Source of the DNA: an uncultured Acetatifactor sp.
Lineage (GTDB): Bacteria; Bacillota; Clostridia; Lachnospirales; Lachnospiraceae
Direction: 5' to 3'
Assembly: GCF_910585425.1 (NCBI RefSeq)
Contig: NZ_CAJUCP010000052.1
Coordinates: 1-42,835 of the forward strand
Length of the DNA stretch: 42,835 nucleotides
How positions within the stretch are numbered: the stretch's first letter is position 1; the number at the start of each line of letters is the position of its first letter. Positions 33,733 to 42,689 of this stretch are shown piece by piece. Both the position numbers and the translations under genes were made by a program. The notes under the pieces were generated by a model. That model was not told the DNA's origin and did not search any database. It saw only the letters and a program-made list of their open reading frames with translations.

Positions 33733-35766
33733 ATGCAGAGAATGATGAGAAACAGACAGATAGTGGCGCTGCTGGTGGCGGTAGCTCTGCTCCTTACAGC
33801 CTGTGGGTCTTCGGCATCGGCAGCGGCCATGTCCCTGGCAAAGACGGCGGGGACTGTGGGCATTGCGGACGGGGACGGCAAGAGCGTCCCTGTGTCAGAG
33901 GACAGGAGCCTGTACAGCGGCTACCAGGTGGGGACTGAGGCAAAAAGCCATGCCTGGATCAGCCTGGACGATGTGAAGCTGGTCAAAATGGACGAGGAAA
34001 GCGCTATCGAGCTTCGGAAGGAGAACCGGAACCTGGAAATCTTCGTGAATTCCGGGCAGCTTTTCTTCAACATCACGGAACCCCTTGAGGAGGACGAGAC
34101 GCTGGATATCCGCACATCCACCATGACAGTGGGCATCCGCGGAACCTGCGGGTGGGTCAGCGTATTGGAGGAGGGCCATATGCAGGTCTGCGTTCTGGAG
34201 GGGAAAGTCCACTGTGAAGTGACGGATTCTGTGTCCGGCCAGAGCGCGGAAGCCGAAGTGTCCGCAGGCGAGAGGGCCGATCTGTATATCCGGTCGGAGG
34301 AAGGGGAAGACGCAGCCTGTGAGATCGTGAAGAGCAAGATTTCCAGGGCCGACATACCTGATTTTGTGCTGGAGGAAGTGAATCTGGAGGCTCTGGGGAC
34401 GGAGCTGGCCGAGGAGCCGGAGGAGACCGGCGAGGAGACGGCAGAAGAGCCGCAGGAGACCGCGGAGGCGCCGGAAGAGGAGGCTGCGGGCGAAACGGTG
34501 GAGGAGATTCTTGCCTTATCGGAATATGAAAGCTTCGGTTCCGCAAGGGGCGGCGTGATGCCTGTCAAGAAAGACGGCTTGTGGGGGGCGGTCAATTACC
34601 GCAATGAGGTGATCGTGCCCTTTGAGTATAGCAATTTCCAGGCACCGGACGACAGCGGGAATTTCGTGATGGTTGACACCACGGAGGAAGGCAGATTCTA
34701 TACCCTGTTCGACCCTCAGGGGAATATCCTGTACGAGGGGAATCAGCAGGTGCGGGCCTCCGGCGGGATGTACATCGTCCTGAGGGAGGGAGACCTGCTG
34801 GGAGAAGGACAGCGAGAGATTGCATATTACAGGACGGAAGGGACGCTGGTGCAGGCATTGTCGGCGCATCCGTGGGCTTTCATAAATGGTTTCTATGACG
34901 GAGTATCCATGGTCTATCGCGCCGAGGCTGACGATGCCCCTGTGGGAGAGGGAGCGGGGTACAGCTATTATACCGGGTCATACCAGATAGGGGAGCTGGA
35001 TACGACAGGCAATGTTGACTGGCATGAGGACCCCCTGTACGTCAGGTATTTGGAGAGGGCTGAAGAACAATACCAGAGCGCTGTGGAAGAGGCAGCCAGC
35101 GGAGGGGACGACTTTGCCAACATGGCAGGCATGGACAGCTATTATACAAGATTGCCCTTGAGCACTGCGAACCACGGCTATTATGTCGCGGGGACCTTTG
35201 AATATGATGCCGGGTGGATATCTATGTGCACGGATACCTATGAAATTTTGGGTGAATGCGATTTTTATCATGCGGAGCCGGACGCGGAAAAGGGATTCGT
35301 GTACTCGGAGGATTATTTTGACGAACAGAACAGCTTCCGCAGCTTCTATCACGACGGAGCCTATTTCTATAACTACGGCTCCAACATGGTGTGGACTGTA
35401 GGAGAGCGGGACGTATTAGTGGACTTTGCCCTGCATCCGGGCATGACCTTTGAAACGGCGGACAACCGCATCGTGAAGGCCGTGTATGACACAATCCATA
35501 TGAGCGATGAGAATTACTGGCTCGTGCAGGATGGGGAAGCCTGGGGCTACATAGACCACGATGGGCAGGAAGCGGCCATGTTCGAGGACGCAGCCGCTTT
35601 TTATCACGGGTACGCGCTAGTCAGGGAAGAGGGGACTGCCTACCTGATCGACGAGACGTTTGAGAAGCTGCAGGAACTGGGAGAAGCGGACTCTGTCAGC
35701 ACGATAGGGGAACTGTTCGTTGTGACCAGGGGAGATACGAAATATTTTTACCAGTTGGGGCAATAG
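33733..35766 (+). CDS. FecR-domain lipoprotein with WG-type repeats
   Basis: A 677-residue exported protein. Residues 1-23 form a lipoprotein signal peptide with lipobox LTAC and C24 as the lipidation site. Residues about 45-185 form a FecR-like domain (SHAWISLDDVKLVKMDEES, TSTMTVGIRGTCGWVSV, a motif typical of FecR domains). A low-complexity acidic linker follows (EEPEETGEETAEEPQETAE). The C-terminal 400 residues include WG/KWG-like repeats (GLWGAVNYRNEVIVPFEY, WGYIDHDGQEAAMFEDA). The start is the ATG at 33733; a frame opening at 33700 overlaps the preceding gene and lacks a ribosome site. It would sit on the outer face of the membrane. There is no sigma factor nearby, so the classic FecR signalling role is unlikely. 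Confidence 0.87.
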   Translation: MQRMMRNRQIVALLVAVALLLTACGSSASAAAMSLAKTAGTVGIADGDGKSVPVSEDRSLYSGYQVGTEAKSHAWISLDDVKLVKMDEESAIELRKENRNLEIFVNSGQLFFNITEPLEEDETLDIRTSTMTVGIRGTCGWVSVLEEGHMQVCVLEGKVHCEVTDSVSGQSAEAEVSAGERADLYIRSEEGEDAACEIVKSKISRADIPDFVLEEVNLEALGTELAEEPEETGEETAEEPQETAEAPEEEAAGETVEEILALSEYESFGSARGGVMPVKKDGLWGAVNYRNEVIVPFEYSNFQAPDDSGNFVMVDTTEEGRFYTLFDPQGNILYEGNQQVRASGGMYIVLREGDLLGEGQREIAYYRTEGTLVQALSAHPWAFINGFYDGVSMVYRAEADDAPVGEGAGYSYYTGSYQIGELDTTGNVDWHEDPLYVRYLERAEEQYQSAVEEAASGGDDFANMAGMDSYYTRLPLSTANHGYYVAGTFEYDAGWISMCTDTYEILGECDFYHAEPDAEKGFVYSEDYFDEQNSFRSFYHDGAYFYNYGSNMVWTVGERDVLVDFALHPGMTFETADNRIVKAVYDTIHMSDENYWLVQDGEAWGYIDHDGQEAAMFEDAAAFYHGYALVREEGTAYLIDETFEKLQELGEADSVSTIGELFVVTRGDTKYFYQLGQ

Positions 35767-35796
35767 AAAGTTTTACCAGCCGCTGTTTTTCAGAAA

Positions 35797-35824
35797 GGTT
35801 TTATCAAAATGGTTTTATCAAAAT
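35797..35824 (+). repeat. two tandem copies of a 14-bp sequence
   Basis: GGTTTTATCAAAAT occurs twice without a gap, at 35797-35810 and 35811-35824, just upstream of the butyrate operon promoter. It could be a protein-binding site. No hairpin terminator for the lipoprotein gene is visible in this gap. Confidence 0.6.
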
Positions 35825-35838
35825 TTAAGGAAAAGACG

Positions 35839-35867
35839 TTGCAAATAGGCGCTGTCTATGATAAACT
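35839..35867 (+). promoter_or_regulatory. promoter of the butyrate operon
   Basis: TTGCAA (35839-35844) and TAAACT (35862-35867) are 17 bases apart, with an extended -10 TGA. Transcription would begin near 35875, leaving a leader of about 57 bases before thl. Confidence 0.6.
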
Positions 35868-35931
35868 GAAAACAGTGGCTATGATAAAAAAATAACAATC
35901 ATATTCAAAACACTAGTTGGAGGGAAAACAA

Positions 35932-37116
35932 ATGGCAAAGAAAGTAGTATTAGCCGGTGCCTGCCGTACCGCTATCGGCACCATGGGCGGCACACTGAGC
36001 ACCACCCCCGCCGCAGAGCTGGGCGCGATTGTAATCAAGGAAGCCCTGAACAGGGCAGGCGTGAAGCCCGAGGCTGTGGATCAGGTGTACATGGGATGTG
36101 TCATCCAGGCGGCCCAGGGACAGAACGTGGCCCGTCAGGCATCCATCAAGGCGGGACTGCCCATCGAAGTACCGGCTGTCACCATGAACGTGGTATGCGG
36201 CTCCGGCCTGAACTGCGTGAACCAGGCGGCTCAGATGATTATGGCAGGAGATGCCGATGTGGTTGTGGCAGGCGGCATGGAGAACATGTCCATGGCTCCC
36301 TACGCGGTTCCTCAGGCCCGTTACGGCTACAGGATGAACAACGGCACCCTGGTGGACACCATGATCAAGGATGCCCTGTGGGACGCTTTCAATGATTACC
36401 ATATGATTACCACCGCTGACAATATCTGCCGCGAGTGGGGCCTGACCCGTGAGGAGTTGGACGAGTTCGCGTTAAAGAGCCAGCAGAAGGCCGAGGCGGC
36501 TCAGAAGTCGGGCGCATTTGATGCCGAAATCGTTCCCGTTCCCGTGAAGAAAAAGAAAGAGACAATCGAGTTCAAGGTAGACGAAGGGCCTCGCGCCGGA
36601 TCCACTATCGAAGGCCTGCAGAAGCTTCGTCCTATCAACAAGGACGGCTTCGTCACCGCAGGCAACGCTTCCGGCATCAATGACGGCGCCGCTGCCATCG
36701 TTGTCATGAGCGAGGAGAAGGCCAAGGAGCTGGGCGTGAAGCCTATGGCTACTTTCGTTGCAGGCGCTCTGGCGGGCGTGCGTCCCGAGGTCATGGGCAT
36801 CGGCCCTGTAGCCGCCACGAAGAAAGTAATGGCCAAGACCGGCATGAAGATTGAGGACTTCGACATCATCGAGGCCAACGAGGCATTTGCCGCTCAGTCC
36901 GTGGCAGTGGGCAAGGATTTAGGGATAGATGTAGACAAGCAGCTGAACCCCAACGGCGGCGCTATCGCTCTGGGACATCCCGTGGGCGCTTCCGGATGCC
37001 GCATCCTGGTGACCCTGCTCCATGAGATGCAGGCCAAGGGCGCGAAGACCGGCCTGGCTACCCTGTGCATCGGCGGCGGCATGGGCTGCTCCACCATCGT
37101 GAAGATTGAGGACTAA
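35932..37116 (+). CDS. thl: acetyl-CoA acetyltransferase (thiolase)
   Basis: A 394-residue cytoplasmic thiolase that condenses two acetyl-CoA to acetoacetyl-CoA, the first step of butyrate synthesis. The catalytic residues are present: nucleophile C89 (NVVCGSG), H349 (ALGHPVGASG) and C379 (TLCIGGGMGCS). Length is normal for bacterial biosynthetic thiolase. GGAGGG lies seven bases before the ATG at 35932. The frame opens slightly earlier (35917) without a ribosome site. Codon use is strongly biased, like the rest of the operon, which suggests high expression. It is separated from crt by a 448-base gap filled largely with structured repeats. Confidence 0.97.
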   Translation: MAKKVVLAGACRTAIGTMGGTLSTTPAAELGAIVIKEALNRAGVKPEAVDQVYMGCVIQAAQGQNVARQASIKAGLPIEVPAVTMNVVCGSGLNCVNQAAQMIMAGDADVVVAGGMENMSMAPYAVPQARYGYRMNNGTLVDTMIKDALWDAFNDYHMITTADNICREWGLTREELDEFALKSQQKAEAAQKSGAFDAEIVPVPVKKKKETIEFKVDEGPRAGSTIEGLQKLRPINKDGFVTAGNASGINDGAAAIVVMSEEKAKELGVKPMATFVAGALAGVRPEVMGIGPVAATKKVMAKTGMKIEDFDIIEANEAFAAQSVAVGKDLGIDVDKQLNPNGGAIALGHPVGASGCRILVTLLHEMQAKGAKTGLATLCIGGGMGCSTIVKIED

Positions 37117-37205
37117 GGACTGATACATGGATATGCAAAAGGGAGAATGGCTCTGGGTTTGAGGCATTCTTCCTTTGCTGGAACCTGTTAAAACTGCATC
37201 GGCTT

Positions 37206-37549
37206 GGTACTGGCCGGGCTAATGCGGAACTGGAAAACAGCAGAAGCCCGTCCAATGCCCAGAAAACTTAGGGACGCATCATTAAGCGGCCGGAAGTTTT
37301 CTGCCAAGCTGGTACTGGATGGGCTGATGCGGAACTGGAAAACAGCAGAAGCCCGTCCAGTGCCCAGAAAACTTACGAACGCATCATTAAGCGGCCGGAA
37401 GTTTTCTGCCAAGCTGGTACTGGCCGGGCTAATGCGGAACTGGAAAACAGCAGAAGCCCGTCCAGTGCCCAGAAAAGTTACGGACGCATCATTAAGCGGC
37501 CGGAAGTTTTCTGCCAAGCTGGTACTGGATGGGCTGATGCGGAACTGGA
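37206..37549 (+). repeat. 105-bp tandem repeats with two hairpins each, between thl and crt
   Basis: Three full copies (37206, 37311, 37416) and a 29-base partial fourth (37521) have a period of exactly 105 bases. Copies 1 and 3 carry the variant GGCCGGGCTAATG; copies 2 and 4 carry GGATGGGCTGATG, so the array alternates A-B-A-B. In each unit GGTACTGG..GGGCT can pair with AGCCCGTCCAGTGCC (about 15 bp with wobbles or one mismatch), and CAGAAAACTT with AAGTTTTCTG (10 bp, one mismatch in copy 3). The last partial copy ends exactly at the TAAGGAG ribosome site of crt. Both strands are open through it only because 105 is a multiple of 3. Confidence 0.95.
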
Positions 37550-37564
37550 ATAAGGAGATTAGAC

Positions 37565-38350
37565 ATGGAATTTGTATTGTATGAGCAGAAGGGTACATAC
37601 GCCATCCTCACCATCAACCGTGAGAAGGCCCTGAACGCCCTGAACTCCGCCGTGCTGGAGGAGCTGGACAAGACCATCGACGGCATCGACCTGCAGACCG
37701 TGCGCTGCCTGATCGTCACCGGCGCGGGACAGAAGTCCTTCGTGGCCGGAGCCGACATCGGGGAGATGAGCAATCTCACCAAGGCAGAGGGAGAAGCATT
37801 CGGCAAGAAGGGCAACGATGTGTTCCGCAAGCTGGAGACCCTGCCTATCCCGGTGATTGCCGCAGTGAACGGCTTCGCTTTGGGCGGCGGCTGTGAGATT
37901 TCCATGAGCTGCGACATCAGGATCTGCTCCGACAACGCGGTGTTCGGACAGCCCGAAGTGGGACTGGGCATCACCCCCGGCTTCGGCGGCACACAGAGGC
38001 TGGCCCGCCTGGTAGGAGCCGGCATGGCGAAGCAGATGATCTACACCGCCCGCAACATCAAGGCGGACGAGGCTCTGCGGATCGGCCTGGTGAACGCGGT
38101 CTACACCCAGGAGGAGCTGCTTCCCGCGGCGGAGAAGATGGCGGCAGGCATTGCGAAGAATGCCCCCATCGCTGTCCGCAACTGCAAGAAAGCCATCAAC
38201 GAGGGCCTGGACATGGACATGGACGAGGCGATTGTCTTGGAGGAGAAGCTCTTCGGAGCCTGCTTCGAGACAGAGGATCAGAAATACGGCATGGCTTTCT
38301 TCCTTGACAAGAACAAGGAGAAGGTGAAGGAGCCTTTCAAGAACTGCTAA
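37565..38350 (+). CDS. crt: crotonase (3-hydroxybutyryl-CoA dehydratase / enoyl-CoA hydratase)
   Basis: A 261-residue enzyme that dehydrates 3-hydroxybutyryl-CoA to crotonyl-CoA, the third step of the pathway. The oxyanion-hole segments are FVAGADIGEM and FALGGGCE. The two catalytic glutamates lie in GGGCEISMSCD and GQPEVGLGI. Length is normal for clostridial Crt. AAGGAG lies eight bases before the ATG, directly after the last structured repeat. Confidence 0.96.
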   Translation: MEFVLYEQKGTYAILTINREKALNALNSAVLEELDKTIDGIDLQTVRCLIVTGAGQKSFVAGADIGEMSNLTKAEGEAFGKKGNDVFRKLETLPIPVIAAVNGFALGGGCEISMSCDIRICSDNAVFGQPEVGLGITPGFGGTQRLARLVGAGMAKQMIYTARNIKADEALRIGLVNAVYTQEELLPAAEKMAAGIAKNAPIAVRNCKKAINEGLDMDMDEAIVLEEKLFGACFETEDQKYGMAFFLDKNKEKVKEPFKNC

Positions 38351-38363
38351 GCAGGGGGAGCCT

Positions 38364-38567
38364 ATGGACAAGAAGAAAAGGCTATACTGTCTGATAGTAG
38401 GCATTCTCTGTTTTGTGGGAGCCGCGGTGGTGTACAACATCGCAACGGAGACGGGAATTATGGACAATTCGATTAAAATCTGCATCGGATGCGTAATCGT
38501 AGGCGGATTGGTTATGCTCGCGGCGGGCTTAAAGAAAACGGACAAAACGGACAAAACAGACAAATAA
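38364..38567 (+). CDS. small two-helix membrane protein inside the butyrate operon
   Basis: A 67-residue protein with two hydrophobic helices (LYCLIVGILCFVGAAVVY and ICIGCVIVGGLVMLAAGL). The N-terminus is short and basic, and the Lys/Asp-rich tail ends in KKTDKTDKTDK. GGGGGAG precedes the ATG, and the gaps to crt (13 bases) and hbd (40 bases) are short, so it is translated as part of the operon. I recognise no family. A role in anchoring pathway enzymes at the membrane is a guess from context. Confidence 0.75.
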   Translation: MDKKKRLYCLIVGILCFVGAAVVYNIATETGIMDNSIKICIGCVIVGGLVMLAAGLKKTDKTDKTDK

Positions 38568-38607
38568 CAGGGATATGGAATTTGTATAGAATAAGGAGGA
38601 CTGACGA

Positions 38608-39450
38608 ATGAAAGTAGGTATTATCGGTGCGGGCACCATGGGTGCCGGAATCGCGCAGGCATTTGCCATGACGGACGGCTATGAGGTATGCCTTTGCGAC
38701 ATCAAGCAGGAGTTCGCGGACGGCGGCAAGGCCAGGATCTTAAAGAACCTGAACTTCCTGGTAAGCAAGGAGAAGATTACCCAGGAGAAGGCTGACGCCA
38801 TCTCCGCCAAGATTGCCACCGGCTTAAAGGACATCTGCACAGACTGTGACCTGGTCATCGAGGTTGCCCCTGAGAACATGCAGATCAAGAAGACCACCTT
38901 CAAGGAGCTTCAGGAGATCGTGAAGCCCGAGTGCATCTTCGCCACCAACACCTCTTCCCTCTCCATCACCGAGATCGGTGCCGGACTGGATCGTCCTATG
39001 ATCGGCATGCATTTCTTCAACCCTGCCGACAGGATGAAGCTGGTGGAGGTCATCGCAGGCGCCAACACCCCCGATGAGCTGGTGGAGAAGATCAAGAACA
39101 TCTCCGTGGAGATCGGCAAGACTCCCGTAGAGGTGAAGGAAGCTCCCGGATTCGTGGTGAACAGGATCCTGATTCCCATGATCAACGAGGCCATCGGCAT
39201 CTACGCCGAGGGCATCGCCAGCGTGGAGGACATCGACACCGCCATGAAGCTGGGCGCATCCCATCCCATGGGGCCTCTGGCTCTGGGCGACCTGGTAGGT
39301 CTGGACATCGTGCTGGCCATCATGGAAGTGCTGCAGAACGAGACCGGCGATTCCAAGTATCGTCCTCATCCGCTTCTGCGCAAGATGGTCCGTGCAGGGA
39401 AGCTTGGCAAGAAGACCGGGGTAGGCTTCTACGACTACAGCAAGAAGTAA
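38608..39450 (+). CDS. hbd: 3-hydroxybutyryl-CoA dehydrogenase
   Basis: A 280-residue NAD(P)H-dependent enzyme that reduces acetoacetyl-CoA to 3-hydroxybutyryl-CoA. The Rossmann loop is GAGTMGAGIA at residues 7-16. The catalytic segments are NTSSLSITEI, GMHFFNPADRMKLVEV (histidine) and GFVVNRILIPMINEA (asparagine). Length is normal. AAGGAGG precedes the ATG. It stands third in the core pathway order in this operon, after the small membrane protein gene. Confidence 0.97.
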   Translation: MKVGIIGAGTMGAGIAQAFAMTDGYEVCLCDIKQEFADGGKARILKNLNFLVSKEKITQEKADAISAKIATGLKDICTDCDLVIEVAPENMQIKKTTFKELQEIVKPECIFATNTSSLSITEIGAGLDRPMIGMHFFNPADRMKLVEVIAGANTPDELVEKIKNISVEIGKTPVEVKEAPGFVVNRILIPMINEAIGIYAEGIASVEDIDTAMKLGASHPMGPLALGDLVGLDIVLAIMEVLQNETGDSKYRPHPLLRKMVRAGKLGKKTGVGFYDYSKK

Positions 39451-39474
39451 GATATGAATCAGGCGGAATTGCTT

Positions 39475-39502
39475 CTCCCGGCTTCGGGAGGGCGATTTCG
39501 CC
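39475..39502 (+). promoter_or_regulatory. two adjoining hairpins between hbd and bcd
   Basis: CTCCCG-GCTT-CGGGAG (39475-39490) is followed at once by GGCGA-TT-TCGCC (39491-39502). No U-tract follows, so this is not a standard terminator. It may be an RNA-processing or stability element that sets the ratio of upstream to downstream products. Confidence 0.55.
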
Positions 39503-39560
39503 CGTTGTGTGTACATTGGCTAGCAATGATTTTAAGAGAATAGATGGAGGAATGTGAATC

Positions 39561-40712
39561 ATGGATTTTACGTTGCGCAAAGAACATGAAATGGCGCGCT
39601 CTCTGTTCAGGGAGTTTGCCGAAAAGGAAGTGAAGCCCCTGGCTCAGGAGGTGGATGAGACCGAGGAATTCCCCAGAGAGACTGCCCGCAAGATGGCGAA
39701 GAACGGCTTCCTGGGCATCCCCGTTCCCAAGGAGTACGGCGGACAGGGCTGCGACCCCCTGACCTATGTGATGTGCGTGGAGGAGCTCTCCAAGGTATGC
39801 GGCACCACAGGCGTCATCGTATCCGCACACACCTCCCTGTGCTGCGATCCCATACAGACATTCGGCACAGAGGAGCAGAAGCAGAAATATCTGGTTCCCC
39901 TTGCAAAGGGTGAGAAGCTGGGCGCATTCGGCCTCACCGAGCCCGGCGCAGGCACGGACGCTCAGGGCCAGCAGACCAAGGCCGTGGCGGACGGAGACGA
40001 CTACATCATCAACGGCTCCAAGATCTTCATCACCAACGGCAAGGAAGCTGACGTATATGTCATTTTCGCAGTGACCGGCACCATCGAGAAGAGGGGCAGG
40101 AAGATTAAGGAGATCACCTCCTTCATCGTGGAGAAGGGAACCCCGGGCTTCACTTTCGGCACCAAGGAGAAGAAGATGGGTATCCGCGGATCCTCTACAT
40201 ACGAGCTGATCTTCACGGACTGCCGCGTTCCCAAGGAGAACATGCTGGGCAAGCTGGGCCAGGGCTTCAAGATTGCCATGCATACCCTGGACGGCGGACG
40301 TATCGGTATCGCTGCACAGGCTCTGGGCATCGCGGAGGGCGCTCTGGAGAGGACCATCGCCTACACCAAGGAGAGGAAGCAGTTCGGCAAGCCCATCGCC
40401 GCCCTGCAGAACACCCAGTTCCAGTTGGCTGACATGGCCACCAAGGTAGAGGCCGCTCAGCTTCTGGTGTACAAGGCAGCCATGGCCAAGGCCACCAAGA
40501 AGGAGTACGGCTTCGAGGCCGCACAGGCCAAGCTCTACGCCGCAGAGGTAGCCATGGAAGTCACCACAAAGGCTGTACAGCTCCACGGCGGCTACGGCTA
40601 CACCAGAGAGTACGATGTGGAGCGCATGATGCGCGATGCCAAGATCACTGAGATCTACGAGGGCACCAGCGAAGTCCAGAGGATGGTCATCAGCGCCGCG
40701 CTTCTGAAATAA
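39561..40712 (+). CDS. bcd: butyryl-CoA dehydrogenase
   Basis: A 383-residue FAD enzyme of the acyl-CoA dehydrogenase family. It reduces crotonyl-CoA to butyryl-CoA with electrons from EtfAB. Diagnostic segments are AFGLTEPGAGTDAQG, FITNGKEADVYVIFA, QALGIAEGALERTIAYTKER and the C-terminal EIYEGTSEVQRMVI, with the catalytic glutamate in YEGTSE. Length is normal. GGAGG lies ten bases before the ATG. In clostridia the Bcd-EtfAB complex couples this reduction to ferredoxin reduction by electron bifurcation, which is the expected role here. Confidence 0.96.
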   Translation: MDFTLRKEHEMARSLFREFAEKEVKPLAQEVDETEEFPRETARKMAKNGFLGIPVPKEYGGQGCDPLTYVMCVEELSKVCGTTGVIVSAHTSLCCDPIQTFGTEEQKQKYLVPLAKGEKLGAFGLTEPGAGTDAQGQQTKAVADGDDYIINGSKIFITNGKEADVYVIFAVTGTIEKRGRKIKEITSFIVEKGTPGFTFGTKEKKMGIRGSSTYELIFTDCRVPKENMLGKLGQGFKIAMHTLDGGRIGIAAQALGIAEGALERTIAYTKERKQFGKPIAALQNTQFQLADMATKVEAAQLLVYKAAMAKATKKEYGFEAAQAKLYAAEVAMEVTTKAVQLHGGYGYTREYDVERMMRDAKITEIYEGTSEVQRMVISAALLK

Positions 40713-40765
40713 GTGAGAGCGAAAAACCAAGTCATAGAAAAAAGAATATAAGGAGTGAAAATACA

Positions 40766-41548
40766 ATGAAAGTTGTTGTTTGTATCAAGCAGGTTCCCGA
40801 TACCAAGGGCGGCGTGAAGTTCAATCCCGACGGTACTCTGGACAGAGCTGCCATGATGACCATTATGAACCCTGACGACAAGGCGGGCGTGGAAGCTGCC
40901 CTTCGCCTGAAAGACCAGTATGGCGCTGAGGTCACCGTGGTGACCATGGGTCTTCCCAAGGCTGAGGACGTGCTGCGCGAGGCTATGGCCATGGGCGCGG
41001 ACAAGGGCGTTCTGGTCACAGACAGAGTGCTGGGCGGCGCAGATACCTGGGCTACATCCCAGACCCTGGCAGGAGCTCTGCGGAACATGGAGTACGACCT
41101 GATCATCACGGGCCGCCAGGCTATCGACGGAGATACCGCACAGGTAGGCCCCCAGATTTCCGAGCACCTGAACATCCCTGTCATCTCCTATGCCCAGAAC
41201 CTGAAGATCGAGGGCGACAGCGTCATCGTGGAGCGTCAGTATGACGACAGATATCATGTGCTGAAGGCCAAGATGCCCTGCCTGATCACTGCCCTGGCAG
41301 AGCTCAACGAGCCCAGATACATGACTCCCGGCGGAATCTTCGATGCCTGCAAGGCTGAGCTCACCGTGTGGGGCAGAGCAGACCTTAAGGATGTGGAGGA
41401 CTCCAACCTGGGCCTGAAGGGATCTCCCACCCAGATTGCAAAGGCTTCCGATAAGGTGAGGAAGGGCGCCGGCGAGAAGGTGGCTTTGGATCCCGCTGAG
41501 GCCGTGGACTACATCGTGGGCAAGCTGAAGGAGAAACATGTGATCTAA
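40766..41548 (+). CDS. etfB: electron transfer flavoprotein beta subunit
   Basis: A 260-residue subunit that starts MKVVVCIKQVPDTKGGVKF, the usual EtfB opening. It contains DKAGVEAALRLKDQYGAEVTVVTMG and the TGRQAIDGDTAQVGPQISEHL segment. With EtfA it delivers electrons from NADH to Bcd, and in bifurcating forms carries the bifurcating FAD. A TAAGGAG site precedes the ATG. It directly follows bcd. Confidence 0.96.
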   Translation: MKVVVCIKQVPDTKGGVKFNPDGTLDRAAMMTIMNPDDKAGVEAALRLKDQYGAEVTVVTMGLPKAEDVLREAMAMGADKGVLVTDRVLGGADTWATSQTLAGALRNMEYDLIITGRQAIDGDTAQVGPQISEHLNIPVISYAQNLKIEGDSVIVERQYDDRYHVLKAKMPCLITALAELNEPRYMTPGGIFDACKAELTVWGRADLKDVEDSNLGLKGSPTQIAKASDKVRKGAGEKVALDPAEAVDYIVGKLKEKHVI

Positions 41549-41604
41549 TCCGGCTAAGGCTGTTAGGAAATGTGAATATATTACGCAATCAATAGGAGGA
41601 CAAA

Positions 41605-42651
41605 ATGAATTTAGAAGAATATAAGGGCGTATATGTCTTCGCGCAGCAGGTGGACAATATCGTCAATAGCATTGCTTTCGAGCTGATCGGCAAGGGCAAG
41701 GATCTGGCTGCGGATCTGGGAACCGAAGTGACTGCTGTGCTGGTGGGAAGCGGCGTGAAGGGGCTGGCGGACGAGCTGGCCGAGTACGGCGCTGACAGGG
41801 TAATCGTGGTGGACGATCCCGAGCTGAAGGAGTACAGGACAGAGCCTTATGCCCATGCGCTTTCTTCCGTCATCGAGAAGTATAAGCCGGAAATCTTCCT
41901 GGTGGGCGCTACCGCCATCGGCCGTGACCTGGGCCCCCGTGTATCCGCGAGAATCCACACCGGACTCACCGCAGACTGCACACAGCTTGACATCGGCGAT
42001 TTCCCGCTGAACCCCGTGCCTGGCAAGGAGCAGAAGCACAACCAGCTCCTGATGACCCGTCCCGCTTTCGGCGGCAACACCATCGCCACCATCGCATGCC
42101 CTGATTTCCGCCCCCAGATGGCTACCGTGCGTCCGGGCGTCATGCAGAAGAAGGAGAGGCAGGCCGGCGTGAAGGCCAATATCGAGGAGTTCAATCCCGG
42201 ATTCACCCCCAACCACAATTATGTGGAGATTCTGGAGGTTGTGAAGGCCGTGTCCGAGACCGTTGACATCATGGATGCCAAGATTCTGGTGTCTGGCGGC
42301 CGCGGAATGGGCAATGCGGAGAACTTCAAGATCCTGGAGGATCTGGCAGAGGTAATCGGCGGCACCGTGAGCTGCTCCCGTGCCGTGGTGGACGCTGGCT
42401 GGAAGCCCAAGGATCTCCAGGTAGGACAGACCGGCAAGACCGTGCGCCCCAATGTGTACTTTGCAATTGGCATCTCCGGCGCCATCCAGCACCTGGCAGG
42501 CATGGAGGAATCCGACATCATCATCGCCATCAACAAGGACGACACAGCCCCCATCTTCGATGTGGCTGATTACGGCCTGGTAGGCGATTTGAACAAGATC
42601 GTGCCCGCCCTCACCGAGAAGCTTCGCGCGGAGCTGGCCAGCAAGAACTGA
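41605..42651 (+). CDS. etfA: electron transfer flavoprotein alpha subunit
   Basis: A 348-residue subunit. The N-terminal domain contains VGATAIGRDLGPRVSARIHTG. The C-terminal FAD domain contains SGGRGMGNAENFKILEDLA, SRAVVDAGW, QVGQTGKTVRPNVYFAIGISGAIQHLAGM and INKDDTAPIFDVADYGLVGD, which are diagnostic for EtfA. There is no N-terminal ferredoxin domain. AGGAGG lies before the ATG. It is the last gene of the operon and is followed by a strong terminator. Confidence 0.97.
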   Translation: MNLEEYKGVYVFAQQVDNIVNSIAFELIGKGKDLAADLGTEVTAVLVGSGVKGLADELAEYGADRVIVVDDPELKEYRTEPYAHALSSVIEKYKPEIFLVGATAIGRDLGPRVSARIHTGLTADCTQLDIGDFPLNPVPGKEQKHNQLLMTRPAFGGNTIATIACPDFRPQMATVRPGVMQKKERQAGVKANIEEFNPGFTPNHNYVEILEVVKAVSETVDIMDAKILVSGGRGMGNAENFKILEDLAEVIGGTVSCSRAVVDAGWKPKDLQVGQTGKTVRPNVYFAIGISGAIQHLAGMEESDIIIAINKDDTAPIFDVADYGLVGDLNKIVPALTEKLRAELASKN

Positions 42652-42689
42652 TTGCCGTAAAAGAAGAAACACATAGACGGAAAACTATA

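Noticed and set aside
37188..37598. Repeat-containing open frames on both strands between thl and crt
   Set aside because: They stay open because the repeat period is a multiple of three. There is no ribosome site, and the plus-strand frame overlaps the crt start.
39459..40766. 435-codon minus-strand open frame
   Set aside because: Antisense to bcd. Composition is a mirror of a strongly biased gene.
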